A stretch of 64,000 bases of DNA. It comes from Vagococcus fluvialis (GTDB lineage: Bacteria; Bacillota; Bacilli; Lactobacillales; Vagococcaceae). The position numbers were made by a program, and so were the translations under genes. Below, in pieces: positions 22,165 through 29,591 of this stretch. Under the pieces are notes generated by a model that did no database searches, was not told where the DNA came from, and saw nothing but the letters and a program-made list of their open reading frames with translations. The stretch is from assembly GCF_003337315.1 (NCBI RefSeq), contig NZ_QPJV01000001.1, positions 248,001 to 312,000 of the forward strand, read 5' to 3'. Numbering within the stretch: position 1 is the first letter of the stretch; each line of letters starts with the position of its first letter.

Positions 22165-22209
22165 AAAAAAAAGGAGCGCAAATATCATATTGATAATAAA
22201 TGCGTTCCT
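22165..22209 (-). terminator. Terminator after tsf
   Basis: AGGAGCGCA (22172-22180) pairs with TGCGTTCCT (22201-22209) with one mismatch; on the minus strand a T8 run follows. Confidence 0.87.
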
Positions 22210-22221
22210 ATTAACTTACTG

Positions 22222-23103
22222 TTATTTCATTTGGCTAGCAACTTCAGCAGCGAAATCTTCTTCGCGTTTCTCGATTCCTTCACCAACTTCAAAACGTACG
22301 AAACCTTTAACAGTTCCACCTTTAGAAGCAACAAATTTTTCAACAGTCATATCTGGATCTTTAACGAATGGTTGATCAACTAAACAAACTTCTGCTAAGA
22401 ACTTGCTCATACGTCCCATAACCATTTTTTCAACGATATTAGCTGGTTTACCTTCGTTTAATGCTTGTTCAGTTAAAACTTTTTTCTCATGTTCTAACTC
22501 TTCTGCAGAAACTTCGTCTTTAGTTACGTAACGAGGGTTGATAGCCGCAACGTGCATAGCAACGTCTTTAGCTGCTTCTTCGTCAGTAGTTCCTTCTAAA
22601 GTTGTTAATACAGCGATTTTACCGCCCATATGTAAGTAACCACCGAATGCATCGTTGTCACCTTTTTCTACTACTTCAAAACGACGGAAGCTGATTTTTT
22701 CACCGATAACTGTTTGAGCTTCGATTAAGTCAGTTTCAATTGTTCCTTTTTCAGTTTTAATAGCAACTGCTTCTTCCATAGTAGCTGGTTTGTTAGCTGC
22801 GATTAATTCTGCAACTTCTTTAACTAAGTTTTGGAATAATTCGTTTTTAGCAACGAAGTCAGTTTCAGAGTTGATTTCAACGATTGCAGCAGTGTTTCCA
22901 TTAACAGCAACGTTAGCTAATCCTTCTGCAGCGATACGGTCATTTTTCTTACCAGCTTTAGCCATACCTTTTTCTCTTAATAAATCAATAGCATTTTGTA
23001 AGTGTCCTTCAACTTCAACTAACGCACGTTTAGCATCCATCATACCAACACCAGTTAAGTCACGTAATTCTTTTACCATAGCGGCTGTAATTTTAGTAGA
23101 CAT
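22222..23103 (-). CDS. tsf: Elongation factor Ts
   Basis: 293 residues, full length. EF-Ts regenerates EF-Tu-GTP. The N-terminal UBA-like segment [19 protein letters not shown] and the motif [17 protein letters not shown] are diagnostic. A GGAGGAAT site precedes the ATG. It follows rpsB after a 131-base spacer that contains a structured, terminator-like element. Confidence 0.97.
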   Translation of the reverse strand: MSTKITAAMVKELRDLTGVGMMDAKRALVEVEGHLQNAIDLLREKGMAKAGKKNDRIAAEGLANVAVNGNTAAIVEINSETDFVAKNELFQNLVKEVAELIAANKPATMEEAVAIKTEKGTIETDLIEAQTVIGEKISFRRFEVVEKGDNDAFGGYLHMGGKIAVLTTLEGTTDEEAAKDVAMHVAAINPRYVTKDEVSAEELEHEKKVLTEQALNEGKPANIVEKMVMGRMSKFLAEVCLVDQPFVKDPDMTVEKFVASKGGTVKGFVRFEVGEGIEKREEDFAAEVASQMK

Positions 23104-23151
23104 GTATTATTCCTCCGATTGTTTATTCTTTTAATTTTGAATTTACTTATT

Positions 23152-23219
23152 AAAAAACTGCCTTAGACGTGAGTAACACTAGGCTACTTTGTTCACCTTG
23201 ACCCCGCAGCCTAAGACAG
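23152..23219 (-). terminator. Structured terminator-like element between rpsB and tsf
   Basis: On the minus strand CTGTCTTAG (23219-23211) pairs with CTAAGGCAG (23166-23158), one G-U, and a T6 run follows. Inside are two smaller helices: GCTGC with GTAGC, and GTG with CAC. Together they form a possible three-way junction in the rpsB-tsf spacer. Its class is not recognised. Confidence 0.7.
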
Positions 23220-23234
23220 CCAATTTATTAATGA

Positions 23235-24017
23235 TTATTCAGCATTGTTTCCTTCAACAGCTTCAACGATTTCTTCGATTGAAGTTGCTTCAGTTGTTTC
23301 TTCAGCTGAGAAAGTTTCTTCGTTCACTTCATCTTCACCTTGACGGCCTTCGATGAATGCGTCAGCCATTTTAGCTGAGATTAATTTAACGGCGCGGATA
23401 GCGTCATCGTTTGATGGAATAACTACATCAATTTCATCTGGGTCACAGTTAGTATCAACCATAGCCACGATTGGAATATTTAATTTATGAGCCTCTTGAA
23501 CAGCAATACGTTCTTTACGAGGGTCAACGATGAACATTACATCAGGAATTCTAGGCATATCAGCGATACCACCTAAGAATTTTTCTAAGCGTTCACGTTC
23601 TTTGTTTAAACCAGCAACTTCTTTTTTAGGAAGTAATTCGAATGTTCCTTCTTCTTCCATTTTGTTGATTTGTTTTAAACGAGCGATACGTTTTTGAATT
23701 GTATCCCAGTTAGTTAAAGTTCCACCTAACCATCTGTGGTTTACATAGTATTGACCAGAGCGGATAGCTTCATCTTTAATAGCTTCTTGAGCTTGTTTTT
23801 TAGTACCTACGAATAAAGCGATTCCGCCTTCTTCTGCTACATTTCTCATGTAGTTATAAGCGTCATCTACTAAACGAACTGTTTTTTGTAAGTCGATAAT
23901 GTAGATTCCGTTTCTTTCTGTGAAGATATATTTCTTCATTTTTGGGTTCCAGCGACGAGTTTGGTGACCAAAGTGTACACCAGCTTCAAGTAACTGTTTC
24001 ATTGAGATTACTGCCAT
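23235..24017 (-). CDS. rpsB: 30S ribosomal protein S2
   Basis: 260 residues. S2 binds the 30S subunit late in assembly. The N-terminal signature [20 protein letters not shown] and the central [19 protein letters not shown] are typical. The last 30 residues are acidic and Glu/Thr-rich. A TTGGAGG site precedes the ATG. rpsB heads the rpsB-tsf unit and has a leader of about 125 bases with folded elements. Confidence 0.97.
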   Translation of the reverse strand: MAVISMKQLLEAGVHFGHQTRRWNPKMKKYIFTERNGIYIIDLQKTVRLVDDAYNYMRNVAEEGGIALFVGTKKQAQEAIKDEAIRSGQYYVNHRWLGGTLTNWDTIQKRIARLKQINKMEEEGTFELLPKKEVAGLNKERERLEKFLGGIADMPRIPDVMFIVDPRKERIAVQEAHKLNIPIVAMVDTNCDPDEIDVVIPSNDDAIRAVKLISAKMADAFIEGRQGEDEVNEETFSAEETTEATSIEEIVEAVEGNNAE

Positions 24018-24080
24018 GTTGTGTTTCCTCCAATTGGTTTTTGTATTTCCCTCTCAACTGTATCCTCTCTTAATAGAACT

Positions 24081-24136
24081 AAAAAATAATTTCAGCACCA
24101 CTATTAAAATCACAGTCGATGTGGATTAGTGCTTTT
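24081..24136 (-). promoter_or_regulatory. Structured rpsB mRNA leader
   Basis: AGCAC (24094-24098) can pair with GTGCT (24129-24133), and CACA (24111-24114) with TGTG (24120-24123). On the minus strand a T6 run (24086-24081) follows eight bases later. The hairpin begins near the predicted start of transcription. It may be an attenuator or ribosomal-protein binding site; no known class is recognised. Confidence 0.45.
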
Positions 24137-24148
24137 AGCACCTTTATT

Positions 24149-24177
24149 AATATAACCTAATTACAAATATATTTCAA
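24149..24177 (-). promoter_or_regulatory. rpsB promoter
   Basis: Minus-strand TTGAAA (24177-24172), 17-base spacer, TATATT (24154-24149). Confidence 0.75.
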
Positions 24178-24203
24178 CTATAATCTTTCATCTCTTTTAT
24201 TTT

Positions 24204-24232
24204 TTTACTTTGATTCTTCTTTCTACTATACT
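24204..24232 (+). promoter_or_regulatory. Candidate promoter of the histidine phosphatase gene
   Basis: TTTACT (24204-24209), 17-base spacer, TATACT (24227-24232), 33 bases before the start codon. Confidence 0.55.
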
Positions 24233-24265
24233 AATAGTATTAAACAAAGGAGTGATTAAGAAATA

Positions 24266-24889
24266 ATGACAACTTTTTATTGTGTTAGACATGGAAAAAC
24301 AGAATTTAATTTAAATAAAACGTTTCAAGGTGGATTAGCTGACTCTCCTCTTCTTCCTGAAGGAATTGAAAATGCGAAAAAAGTCGGTAACTATTTAGCT
24401 GATATCTCTTTTGATGGCATTTATGTCAGTCCTCAAAAAAGAGCTCAAGATACAGCGGAAAATATTTTACTAGGCCTTAACAAACCAAAAGAAATTACAA
24501 CAGTAACAGACCTACGTGAGATGGAGTTTGGTTCATGGGACGGAAAACCAGAAGCTGACTTTCATCATTATGAAGAATTTCAAAATTTAGTTCATAGACC
24601 TCATCTTTATGATCCTTCTTCTTTTGGTGGGGAAACTTTTGAAAATTTAATTGAAAGAACTTTAAATGTTTTTAACTCACTTAGTGAAAAACACCCAGAT
24701 GAAACTATTTTAATCGTTTCACACGGATTAACTTTACAATCTATTTTGAAGCACTTAGACGGCTCATCAATTGCTGATATTAGAAGTGGCCGTTTGTTAG
24801 ATAATACAAGTATTACTATTGTGGAAAACTCTAATAACAACCAAGAATTTACTATTACTAAATGGAATGATACTAATCATTTAAATTAA
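24266..24889 (+). CDS. Histidine phosphatase (phosphoglycerate mutase-like)
   Basis: 207 residues. The phosphohistidine motif VRHGKTEFN (Arg8, His9, Gly10) is at the N-terminus, and the second catalytic His is in IVSHGLTLQ. This is the branch of broad or unknown phosphatases (GpmB/PhoE-like), not the true glycolytic mutase. An AAAGGAG site precedes the ATG. It is divergent from rpsB and followed by the DUF308-like gene on the same strand. Confidence 0.88.
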   Translation: MTTFYCVRHGKTEFNLNKTFQGGLADSPLLPEGIENAKKVGNYLADISFDGIYVSPQKRAQDTAENILLGLNKPKEITTVTDLREMEFGSWDGKPEADFHHYEEFQNLVHRPHLYDPSSFGGETFENLIERTLNVFNSLSEKHPDETILIVSHGLTLQSILKHLDGSSIADIRSGRLLDNTSITIVENSNNNQEFTITKWNDTNHLN

Positions 24890-24965
24890 AAATTAGTTAT
24901 TTAAATTGCCCTCCTTTCATGATAGAATGAAACAGTTGCTTTGATGTTAAGGAGTGAGATATTCA

Positions 24966-25526
24966 GTGTCAAATAAAGTCAAATCAGTTATCGTGTTTTT
25001 AGATAATTATGAATGGATCGATTCAGCTAGTATATTAATTATGGCAATAGTCAGCATTAGTCTTTTTATTAATCATTCAACTAGTTCTTTTGAATTAATG
25101 ATTATTGTTGGTTTACTAGCTATATTAAAAGGATTCCTAAATTTTAATATTTTTTTATCACTGGATTTATCTGGAAAAAGAAAAAGCCCTAAATCTTTTA
25201 TTTTAGTTGCTTTAATCAATATTGTCATTGGTTTAATTCTTATTTTAAACCTTATTACAAGTGAAACTTTCCTATTAGTGCTAACAGCACTGTGGATGAT
25301 TATTGATTCTATTCCTTATATGATCTATATCATAAAAAATAAACTTGGCAAGCGTCATAAATACAATCCATTCTTCATTTTTTATGGATTTATCTCAGTT
25401 GCAGCTATTTGTCATATCGCAACTTTAAGAACAGATATTTACGGACCTGCTATTACATTAGCAAGTTTCCTTGCTTTATCTTGTATTAACTTATTTTTAT
25501 TAAAAAAAGAAAGCAGACTAGTCTAA
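24966..25526 (+). CDS. Small multipass membrane protein, HdeD/DUF308-like
   Basis: 186 residues from the GTG at 24966, which has AAGGAG eleven bases upstream. A GTG four codons earlier overlaps that ribosome site and is unlikely. The protein has five or six hydrophobic segments between about residue 15 and 180, with a charged loop (SGKRKSPKS) and a Lys-rich loop (KNKLGKRHKYN). The pattern resembles DUF308/HdeD membrane proteins, but no firm motif is present. Its 3' end overlaps the convergent transporter gene by four bases. Confidence 0.7.
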   Translation: MSNKVKSVIVFLDNYEWIDSASILIMAIVSISLFINHSTSSFELMIIVGLLAILKGFLNFNIFLSLDLSGKRKSPKSFILVALINIVIGLILILNLITSETFLLVLTALWMIIDSIPYMIYIIKNKLGKRHKYNPFFIFYGFISVAAICHIATLRTDIYGPAITLASFLALSCINLFLLKKESRLV

Positions 25527-25543
25527 GCTAGCCTGCTTTTTTT
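25503..25543. terminator. Bidirectional terminator inside overlapping gene ends
   Basis: AAAGCAG-x-CTAG pairs with CTAG-x-CTGCTTT. T7 follows on plus and a T run on minus. The stem lies within the last codons of both convergent genes. Confidence 0.85.
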
Positions 25544-26881
25544 GTAATTATTTTGAATAACATATAAAGTGATTAAAAAGCCTAAAATAATTAACCATTT
25601 AGTGATATTTAAGGTTAAAAAAGCCGCCTCATCAACATGTTTATATGTGTAAGCTTGGAGTAATTCATCAATTGTCACGGTCTTGACACCTAAAGTCACT
25701 AAATACATGATAAACATCATTATTAATTGATGTAAAATACTTCCCACATTTGTTAATCGGTACTTAGCAAGTAATCGATGGTCTTTTGGTAAATTTGCTT
25801 CATTATAAACCAATTGATTTAATCTCAAATTAAGTTGTGAGGTAAATAAGCTAAGTATTAAAACACCAATATAAAAGGTTGGACTCCATAAAATCAAGAA
25901 AAACCCTAAAGCAATTCCCAAAATAATAACATCAACTATTTTAGTTTCTAAAAACTTCTTCAAAAGCCTCGCATAAATCATCGGTGCTAAAGTAATAGCT
26001 ACTAAATAAGTAATATAAATCTTATTAATTGCCATACCACCTTCAAAAATTAATTGATAGAACGTACAAAAAACTAAAATAAAATTCGTTATCATCCCTT
26101 TGTAAATTAAGATGTGCCTTAATTCAGAATCTAGTCTTCTCTCAGGTTTAACTCGTTTAACAAAAAAGAAATAAAGCACAATTAATGTTGCTAAAAAAAC
26201 AAAGAAAATTGGTAAAGAATTAGTCATTCCTAATTTTTTATCGGCTTTAATAATAAAGATGACAAAAAAACCAGTAACAAATAAGAACAGAGTTTCAAAG
26301 AGTGGATAACTAACCTCTTTTTTATCATCAGTAATTTCATAAGCTGGATAGGCACGAATAATAAATAATAAGATAATTAACCAAATACCTAAATAAATAA
26401 AAGTTGCTGAAATAGAATGTTTGATTAAAAAAAATAAAATCACTGAAAATACAAAAGCAAAACAAATGGAATAAAGTTGATCTTTTTTACCTGAGCCAAA
26501 ATCATTGTAGGTTTTTTCATGAAACTGAACTGTTAAAAAACTGGGATATAAAAGACCTGAACAAATCCCAAGCAGAGCTCCTGAAAGTAAACCAAAGTAT
26601 AAATTAGTTTCATAAAAACTTCCCATAAAGGAGGCAATGATTCCAATAACAATTGAAAATTGTAATAAGTGATTCACAGTAATCGGTTTTAGCCTGACTA
26701 AAAATAAAATGGTTGTTTTAAAACTAAAATATAAAATTAAAGGTAAAACATATTTATCTATATCTCGATATTTTAAATAAACTTGTGCCAAAATTAGCAC
26801 TGGAAAAAGGTTCATTCCATTCGTTAATACAAAAGGAATAAATCGAAGGGAAAGTAACAGTTTCTTCCTTTGGTCGTTCAT
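25523..26881 (-). CDS. MFS-like multidrug transporter, putative
   Basis: 452 residues with about twelve hydrophobic helices and short basic loops, an MFS-type layout. There is a long cytoplasmic loop around residues 235-260 (FVKRVKPERRLDSELRH). No substrate motif is visible and the clear MFS motif A is absent, so family placement rests on topology. It is transcribed divergently from a TipA-type MerR regulator 115 bases away, a common arrangement for drug exporters. A minus-strand TATAAT (26913-26908) is a possible -10. Confidence 0.7.
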   Translation of the reverse strand: MNDQRKKLLLSLRFIPFVLTNGMNLFPVLILAQVYLKYRDIDKYVLPLILYFSFKTTILFLVRLKPITVNHLLQFSIVIGIIASFMGSFYETNLYFGLLSGALLGICSGLLYPSFLTVQFHEKTYNDFGSGKKDQLYSICFAFVFSVILFFLIKHSISATFIYLGIWLIILLFIIRAYPAYEITDDKKEVSYPLFETLFLFVTGFFVIFIIKADKKLGMTNSLPIFFVFLATLIVLYFFFVKRVKPERRLDSELRHILIYKGMITNFILVFCTFYQLIFEGGMAINKIYITYLVAITLAPMIYARLLKKFLETKIVDVIILGIALGFFLILWSPTFYIGVLILSLFTSQLNLRLNQLVYNEANLPKDHRLLAKYRLTNVGSILHQLIMMFIMYLVTLGVKTVTIDELLQAYTYKHVDEAAFLTLNITKWLIILGFLITLYVIQNNYKKSRLA

Positions 26882-26945
26882 AGTACCCTCCTTAGCATTT
26901 TAAATTCATTATACTTGTTTTAATTAAATAAAAACATCTTTTTTG

Positions 26946-26976
26946 TTGACATGACGTGCGCGTCAACTAATATAAT
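26946..26976 (+). promoter_or_regulatory. MerR-type promoter with 19-bp spacer
   Basis: Consensus TTGACA (26946-26951) and TATAAT (26971-26976) are 19 bases apart, the over-long spacing on which MerR activators act. A dyad TGACG-N4-CGTCA (26952-26965) sits in the spacer. The gene downstream encodes the MerR protein itself. Confidence 0.82.
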
Positions 26977-26996
26977 CTATTTATGGGGTGATTTAT

Positions 26997-27743
26997 ATGT
27001 ATCAAATTAAAGAATTAGCCGATTTAGCTGGCGTTACAGCACGTACCTTAAGATATTATCATCAAATTGGTCTATTAATTCCACACAGTATCAATGAATC
27101 TGGTCACAGATTTTATAGTCAAAAAGAAGTCAAAGACTTACAACAAATTCTTTTTTTAAAAGAACTAAGCTTTACTTTAGAAGAAACTAAAGAACTTATG
27201 TTAAGTGAAAACAATAATCGACTAACTTTTTTTACTGAGCAACACAAGGCTTTGCTAGAAAAACAAAATCATTTAGAAAATGTCATTAAATTAATTGGAA
27301 AAACAATTGATGAAGAGAAAGGAAAACTTATTATGACAGATACAGAACGTTTTGAAGCCTTTAAAAATAAACAAATTAAAGATAACAGAGAAAAATATGG
27401 TGAAGAGATTATCAGTAAATATGGTGAGCAAGCTGTGAAAGATTCTGAAAAGAAATTCAGTGCTTTATCAAAAGAAGATTTAACGGTAAATATGAAAGAG
27501 ATTGAGGAAAAGATGTTTGCTTTATTAAGAAATAATATTGAGTGCCCTTCTGAAGAAGCATTTACTATTTATAACTTACATAAAGAATGGTTGTCATACT
27601 CTCTTGATTTAACACCTGAGATTCATCTTTCTTTAGTTGATATGTATCTTGCTGATCCTCGTTTTACAGCCTACTATGATGAAAAAGTTGAAACAGGTAC
27701 AACTCAAAAACTAAGAGACATTGTTTATTTCTATGCTAAATAA
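26997..27743 (+). CDS. MerR family regulator with TipAS drug-recognition domain
   Basis: 248 residues from the ATG at 26997, which has GGGGTGA six bases upstream; an upstream GTG at 26988 lacks one. MYQIKELADLAGVTARTLRYYHQIGLL is a classic MerR winged helix, then a coiled coil (about 75-115) and a C-terminal domain (about 130-245) like TipAS, ending with the ADPRFTAYYDEK segment. TipA proteins bind thiopeptides and activate stress or efflux genes. It likely controls its own promoter and the divergent transporter. Confidence 0.87.
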   Translation: MYQIKELADLAGVTARTLRYYHQIGLLIPHSINESGHRFYSQKEVKDLQQILFLKELSFTLEETKELMLSENNNRLTFFTEQHKALLEKQNHLENVIKLIGKTIDEEKGKLIMTDTERFEAFKNKQIKDNREKYGEEIISKYGEQAVKDSEKKFSALSKEDLTVNMKEIEEKMFALLRNNIECPSEEAFTIYNLHKEWLSYSLDLTPEIHLSLVDMYLADPRFTAYYDEKVETGTTQKLRDIVYFYAK

Positions 27744-27752
27744 ACATGATGT

Positions 27753-27782
27753 TTGGTTTAATACCTCCTTATCAGTTATAAT
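27753..27782 (+). promoter_or_regulatory. Candidate MBL gene promoter inside the hairpin
   Basis: TTGGTT (27753-27758), 18-base spacer, TATAAT (27777-27782). Transcripts would begin near 27789, after the 5' arm of the hairpin. Confidence 0.5.
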
Positions 27783-27805
27783 ATTTTTATAACCAAGGAG
27801 GTATT
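27760..27805 (+). terminator. Long hairpin after merR, overlapping the MBL gene ribosome site
   Basis: AATACCTCCTT (27760-27770) pairs with AAGGAGGTATT (27795-27805), and inside GTTATAA (27775-27781) pairs with TTATAAC (27787-27793). A T run follows. The 3' arm is the ribosome site of the next gene. Confidence 0.85.
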
Positions 27806-27809
27806 TTTT

Positions 27810-28439
27810 ATGTTAAAAGTTAAACAAATAATTACTGGACCAATACAGGAGAATTGTTACTTAATATATAATGATCAGTATGCTTTAATTGTCGATCCTG
27901 GTGCTGATGCTCATGTGATTAAGGAGCATGTAGCTACTTTAGGAGTAATCCCTGTTGCGGTTTTAATTACTCACGCCCACTATGACCACATTGGAGCTTT
28001 AGAAGAAATTCGTTCTGAGTACAATATTCCAGTATATATTAGTCCAATTGAGCAAGATTGGTTAACAGATCCAATGCTAAATTTATCTGGTTTAGGCAGA
28101 CATGATGACATAGCTAATGTTGTTTGTCGCCCAGCAGAATTTGAATTCACTAACTATGATTCTTATACTCTTGGAGACATGACTTTTAAAGTCGTTCCTA
28201 CTCCTGGTCATTCACCAGGAAGTGTTAGTTTTATTTTTGATGACTTTGTTGTTACAGGAGATGCTCTTTTTAGAGGTAGTGTTGGTCGCTCAGACTTACC
28301 TATGGGAGATGGCGCTCAATTATTAGATGGTATTAAAAAAGAATTATTTACTTTACCTGAAACTTACCGAGCTTACCCAGGTCACGGACCTCAAACAACT
28401 ATTAGAAGAGAAAAAGAAACTAATCCATTTTTTAACTAA
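27810..28439 (+). CDS. MBL-fold hydrolase (glyoxalase II-like, YqgX type)
   Basis: 209 residues of the metallo-beta-lactamase fold. The zinc motif THAHYDHIG holds His55, His57, Asp59 and His60; PTPGHSPGS (near 130), TGDALF (near 150) and YPGHGP (near 192) supply the other ligands. It is the short glyoxalase II-like type found in Gram-positives; the substrate is likely a thioester but not shown. AAGGAGGT lies five bases before the ATG but is also the arm of the preceding hairpin. Confidence 0.9.
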   Translation: MLKVKQIITGPIQENCYLIYNDQYALIVDPGADAHVIKEHVATLGVIPVAVLITHAHYDHIGALEEIRSEYNIPVYISPIEQDWLTDPMLNLSGLGRHDDIANVVCRPAEFEFTNYDSYTLGDMTFKVVPTPGHSPGSVSFIFDDFVVTGDALFRGSVGRSDLPMGDGAQLLDGIKKELFTLPETYRAYPGHGPQTTIRREKETNPFFN

Positions 28440-28460
28440 AAAAGCAATTATCTATCTATG

Positions 28461-28500
28461 AACTATGATGTAAGTCACAACTTATTATCATAGTTTTTTT
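28461..28500 (+). terminator. Terminator after the MBL hydrolase gene
   Basis: AACTATGAT (28461-28469) pairs with ATCATAGTT (28487-28495), with an inner TAAGT/ACTTA helix and a T7 run. Confidence 0.88.
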
Positions 28501-28610
28501 CTTTATAAGCATCATCTAACAAAACTGTTAGAAAATTTTACTGGTTTTATTACTTCATTTAAACTAAACTATAAACATTGGTAACAATTATTTATGAAGG
28601 GATTGTCAAA

Positions 28611-29444
28611 ATGGATTTTTTAAATATGTTAAAAGTAATCTTCTTAGGAATTGTAGAAGGTATTACTGAATGGCTTCCGATTAGTAGTACTGGACATTTA
28701 ATCTTAGTAGATGAATTTATCAAACTAGACGCATCTCCTGCTTTTATGGAAATGTTTAATGTCGTTATCCAGCTAGGAGCAATTTTAGCCGTTGTTGTTC
28801 TTTATTTTAGTAAATTAAACCCATTCTCATCTACGAAAACTGCTGGTCAAAAAAAGGCAACTTGGACACTTTGGTTTAAAGTTGCAGCAGCTTCAGTACC
28901 TGCCGCTTTAATTGGGCCCTTTATTGATGATTTCTTAGAGGAACATTTTCATAGCTTTTTACCAGTTGCATTGATGTTAATTATCTACGGGATTCTATTT
29001 ATTGTAATTGAGAATAGAAACAAGGACAAAGAACCAACAACTTTAACATTAGGTAGTTTAAGTTATCAAACTGCTATCATTATCGGTTTATTCCAAGTTC
29101 TCGCAATGGTTCCTGGAACATCTCGTTCTGGAGCTACAATTATTGGAGCTATTATCTTTGGTTGTTCTCGTTATGTAGCAGCAGAATTCACTTTCTTTTT
29201 AGGAATTCCTGTTATGTTTGGTGCTAGTGGACTTAAAATATTAAAATTCTTGAAAAATGGAAACTCTTTTGATTTAACACAAACAGCTATGTTATTAGTT
29301 GGATGTATCGTAGCTTTCGTTGTTTCAATCATTGTTATTAAATTCTTAATGAATTACATTAAGAAAAATGACTTTAAGGCTTTTGGTTGGTACCGAATTA
29401 TTCTTGGATCAACTATTATTGCCTACTGGTTAATTTTTAAATAA
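28611..29444 (+). CDS. uppP: Undecaprenyl-diphosphatase UppP (BacA)
   Basis: 277 residues from the ATG at 28611, which has GAAGGGA eight bases upstream; an in-frame TTG at 28578 lacks a ribosome site. UppP removes a phosphate from C55 diphosphate so the carrier can be reused, and it gives bacitracin tolerance. The two signatures [17 protein letters not shown] (13-29) and PGTSRSGAT (near 167) are intact within about eight membrane helices. It is monocistronic with its own terminator. Confidence 0.96.
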   Translation: MDFLNMLKVIFLGIVEGITEWLPISSTGHLILVDEFIKLDASPAFMEMFNVVIQLGAILAVVVLYFSKLNPFSSTKTAGQKKATWTLWFKVAAASVPAALIGPFIDDFLEEHFHSFLPVALMLIIYGILFIVIENRNKDKEPTTLTLGSLSYQTAIIIGLFQVLAMVPGTSRSGATIIGAIIFGCSRYVAAEFTFFLGIPVMFGASGLKILKFLKNGNSFDLTQTAMLLVGCIVAFVVSIIVIKFLMNYIKKNDFKAFGWYRIILGSTIIAYWLIFK

Positions 29445-29451
29445 TCAACTT

Positions 29452-29481
29452 ATCTCTCCTATTTTTAGGAGAGATTTTTTT
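29452..29481 (+). terminator. Terminator after uppP
   Basis: Perfect 10-bp stem ATCTCTCCTA (29452-29461) with TAGGAGAGAT (29466-29475), TTTT loop, then a T run. Confidence 0.92.
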
Positions 29482-29505
29482 ATTCTAATTTATAGTCATT
29501 CTCAT

Positions 29506-29520
29506 TGATAATGACTATCA
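29506..29520. promoter_or_regulatory. Fur box over the -35 of the P1B-4 ATPase promoter
   Basis: TGATAAT-G-ACTATCA differs from the 7-1-7 Fur consensus TGATAATnATTATCA by one base. It covers the candidate -35 ATGACT (29511-29516). Confidence 0.8.
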
Positions 29521-29539
29521 TTACTATATAGATTATAAT
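29511..29539 (+). promoter_or_regulatory. P1B-4 ATPase promoter
   Basis: ATGACT (29511-29516), 17-base spacer, perfect TATAAT (29534-29539); transcription would start near 29546. Confidence 0.72.
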
Positions 29540-29547
29540 CATTCCAA
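29533..29547. promoter_or_regulatory. PerR-like box over the -10
   Basis: TTATAAT-C-ATTCCAA matches the PerR consensus TTATAATnATTATAA except at two positions. It covers the -10 and start point. Confidence 0.5.
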
Positions 29548-29591
29548 TCTGAAAGTTTATGTGTTATGCTTTAAATGTAGGAGGAATGAAC

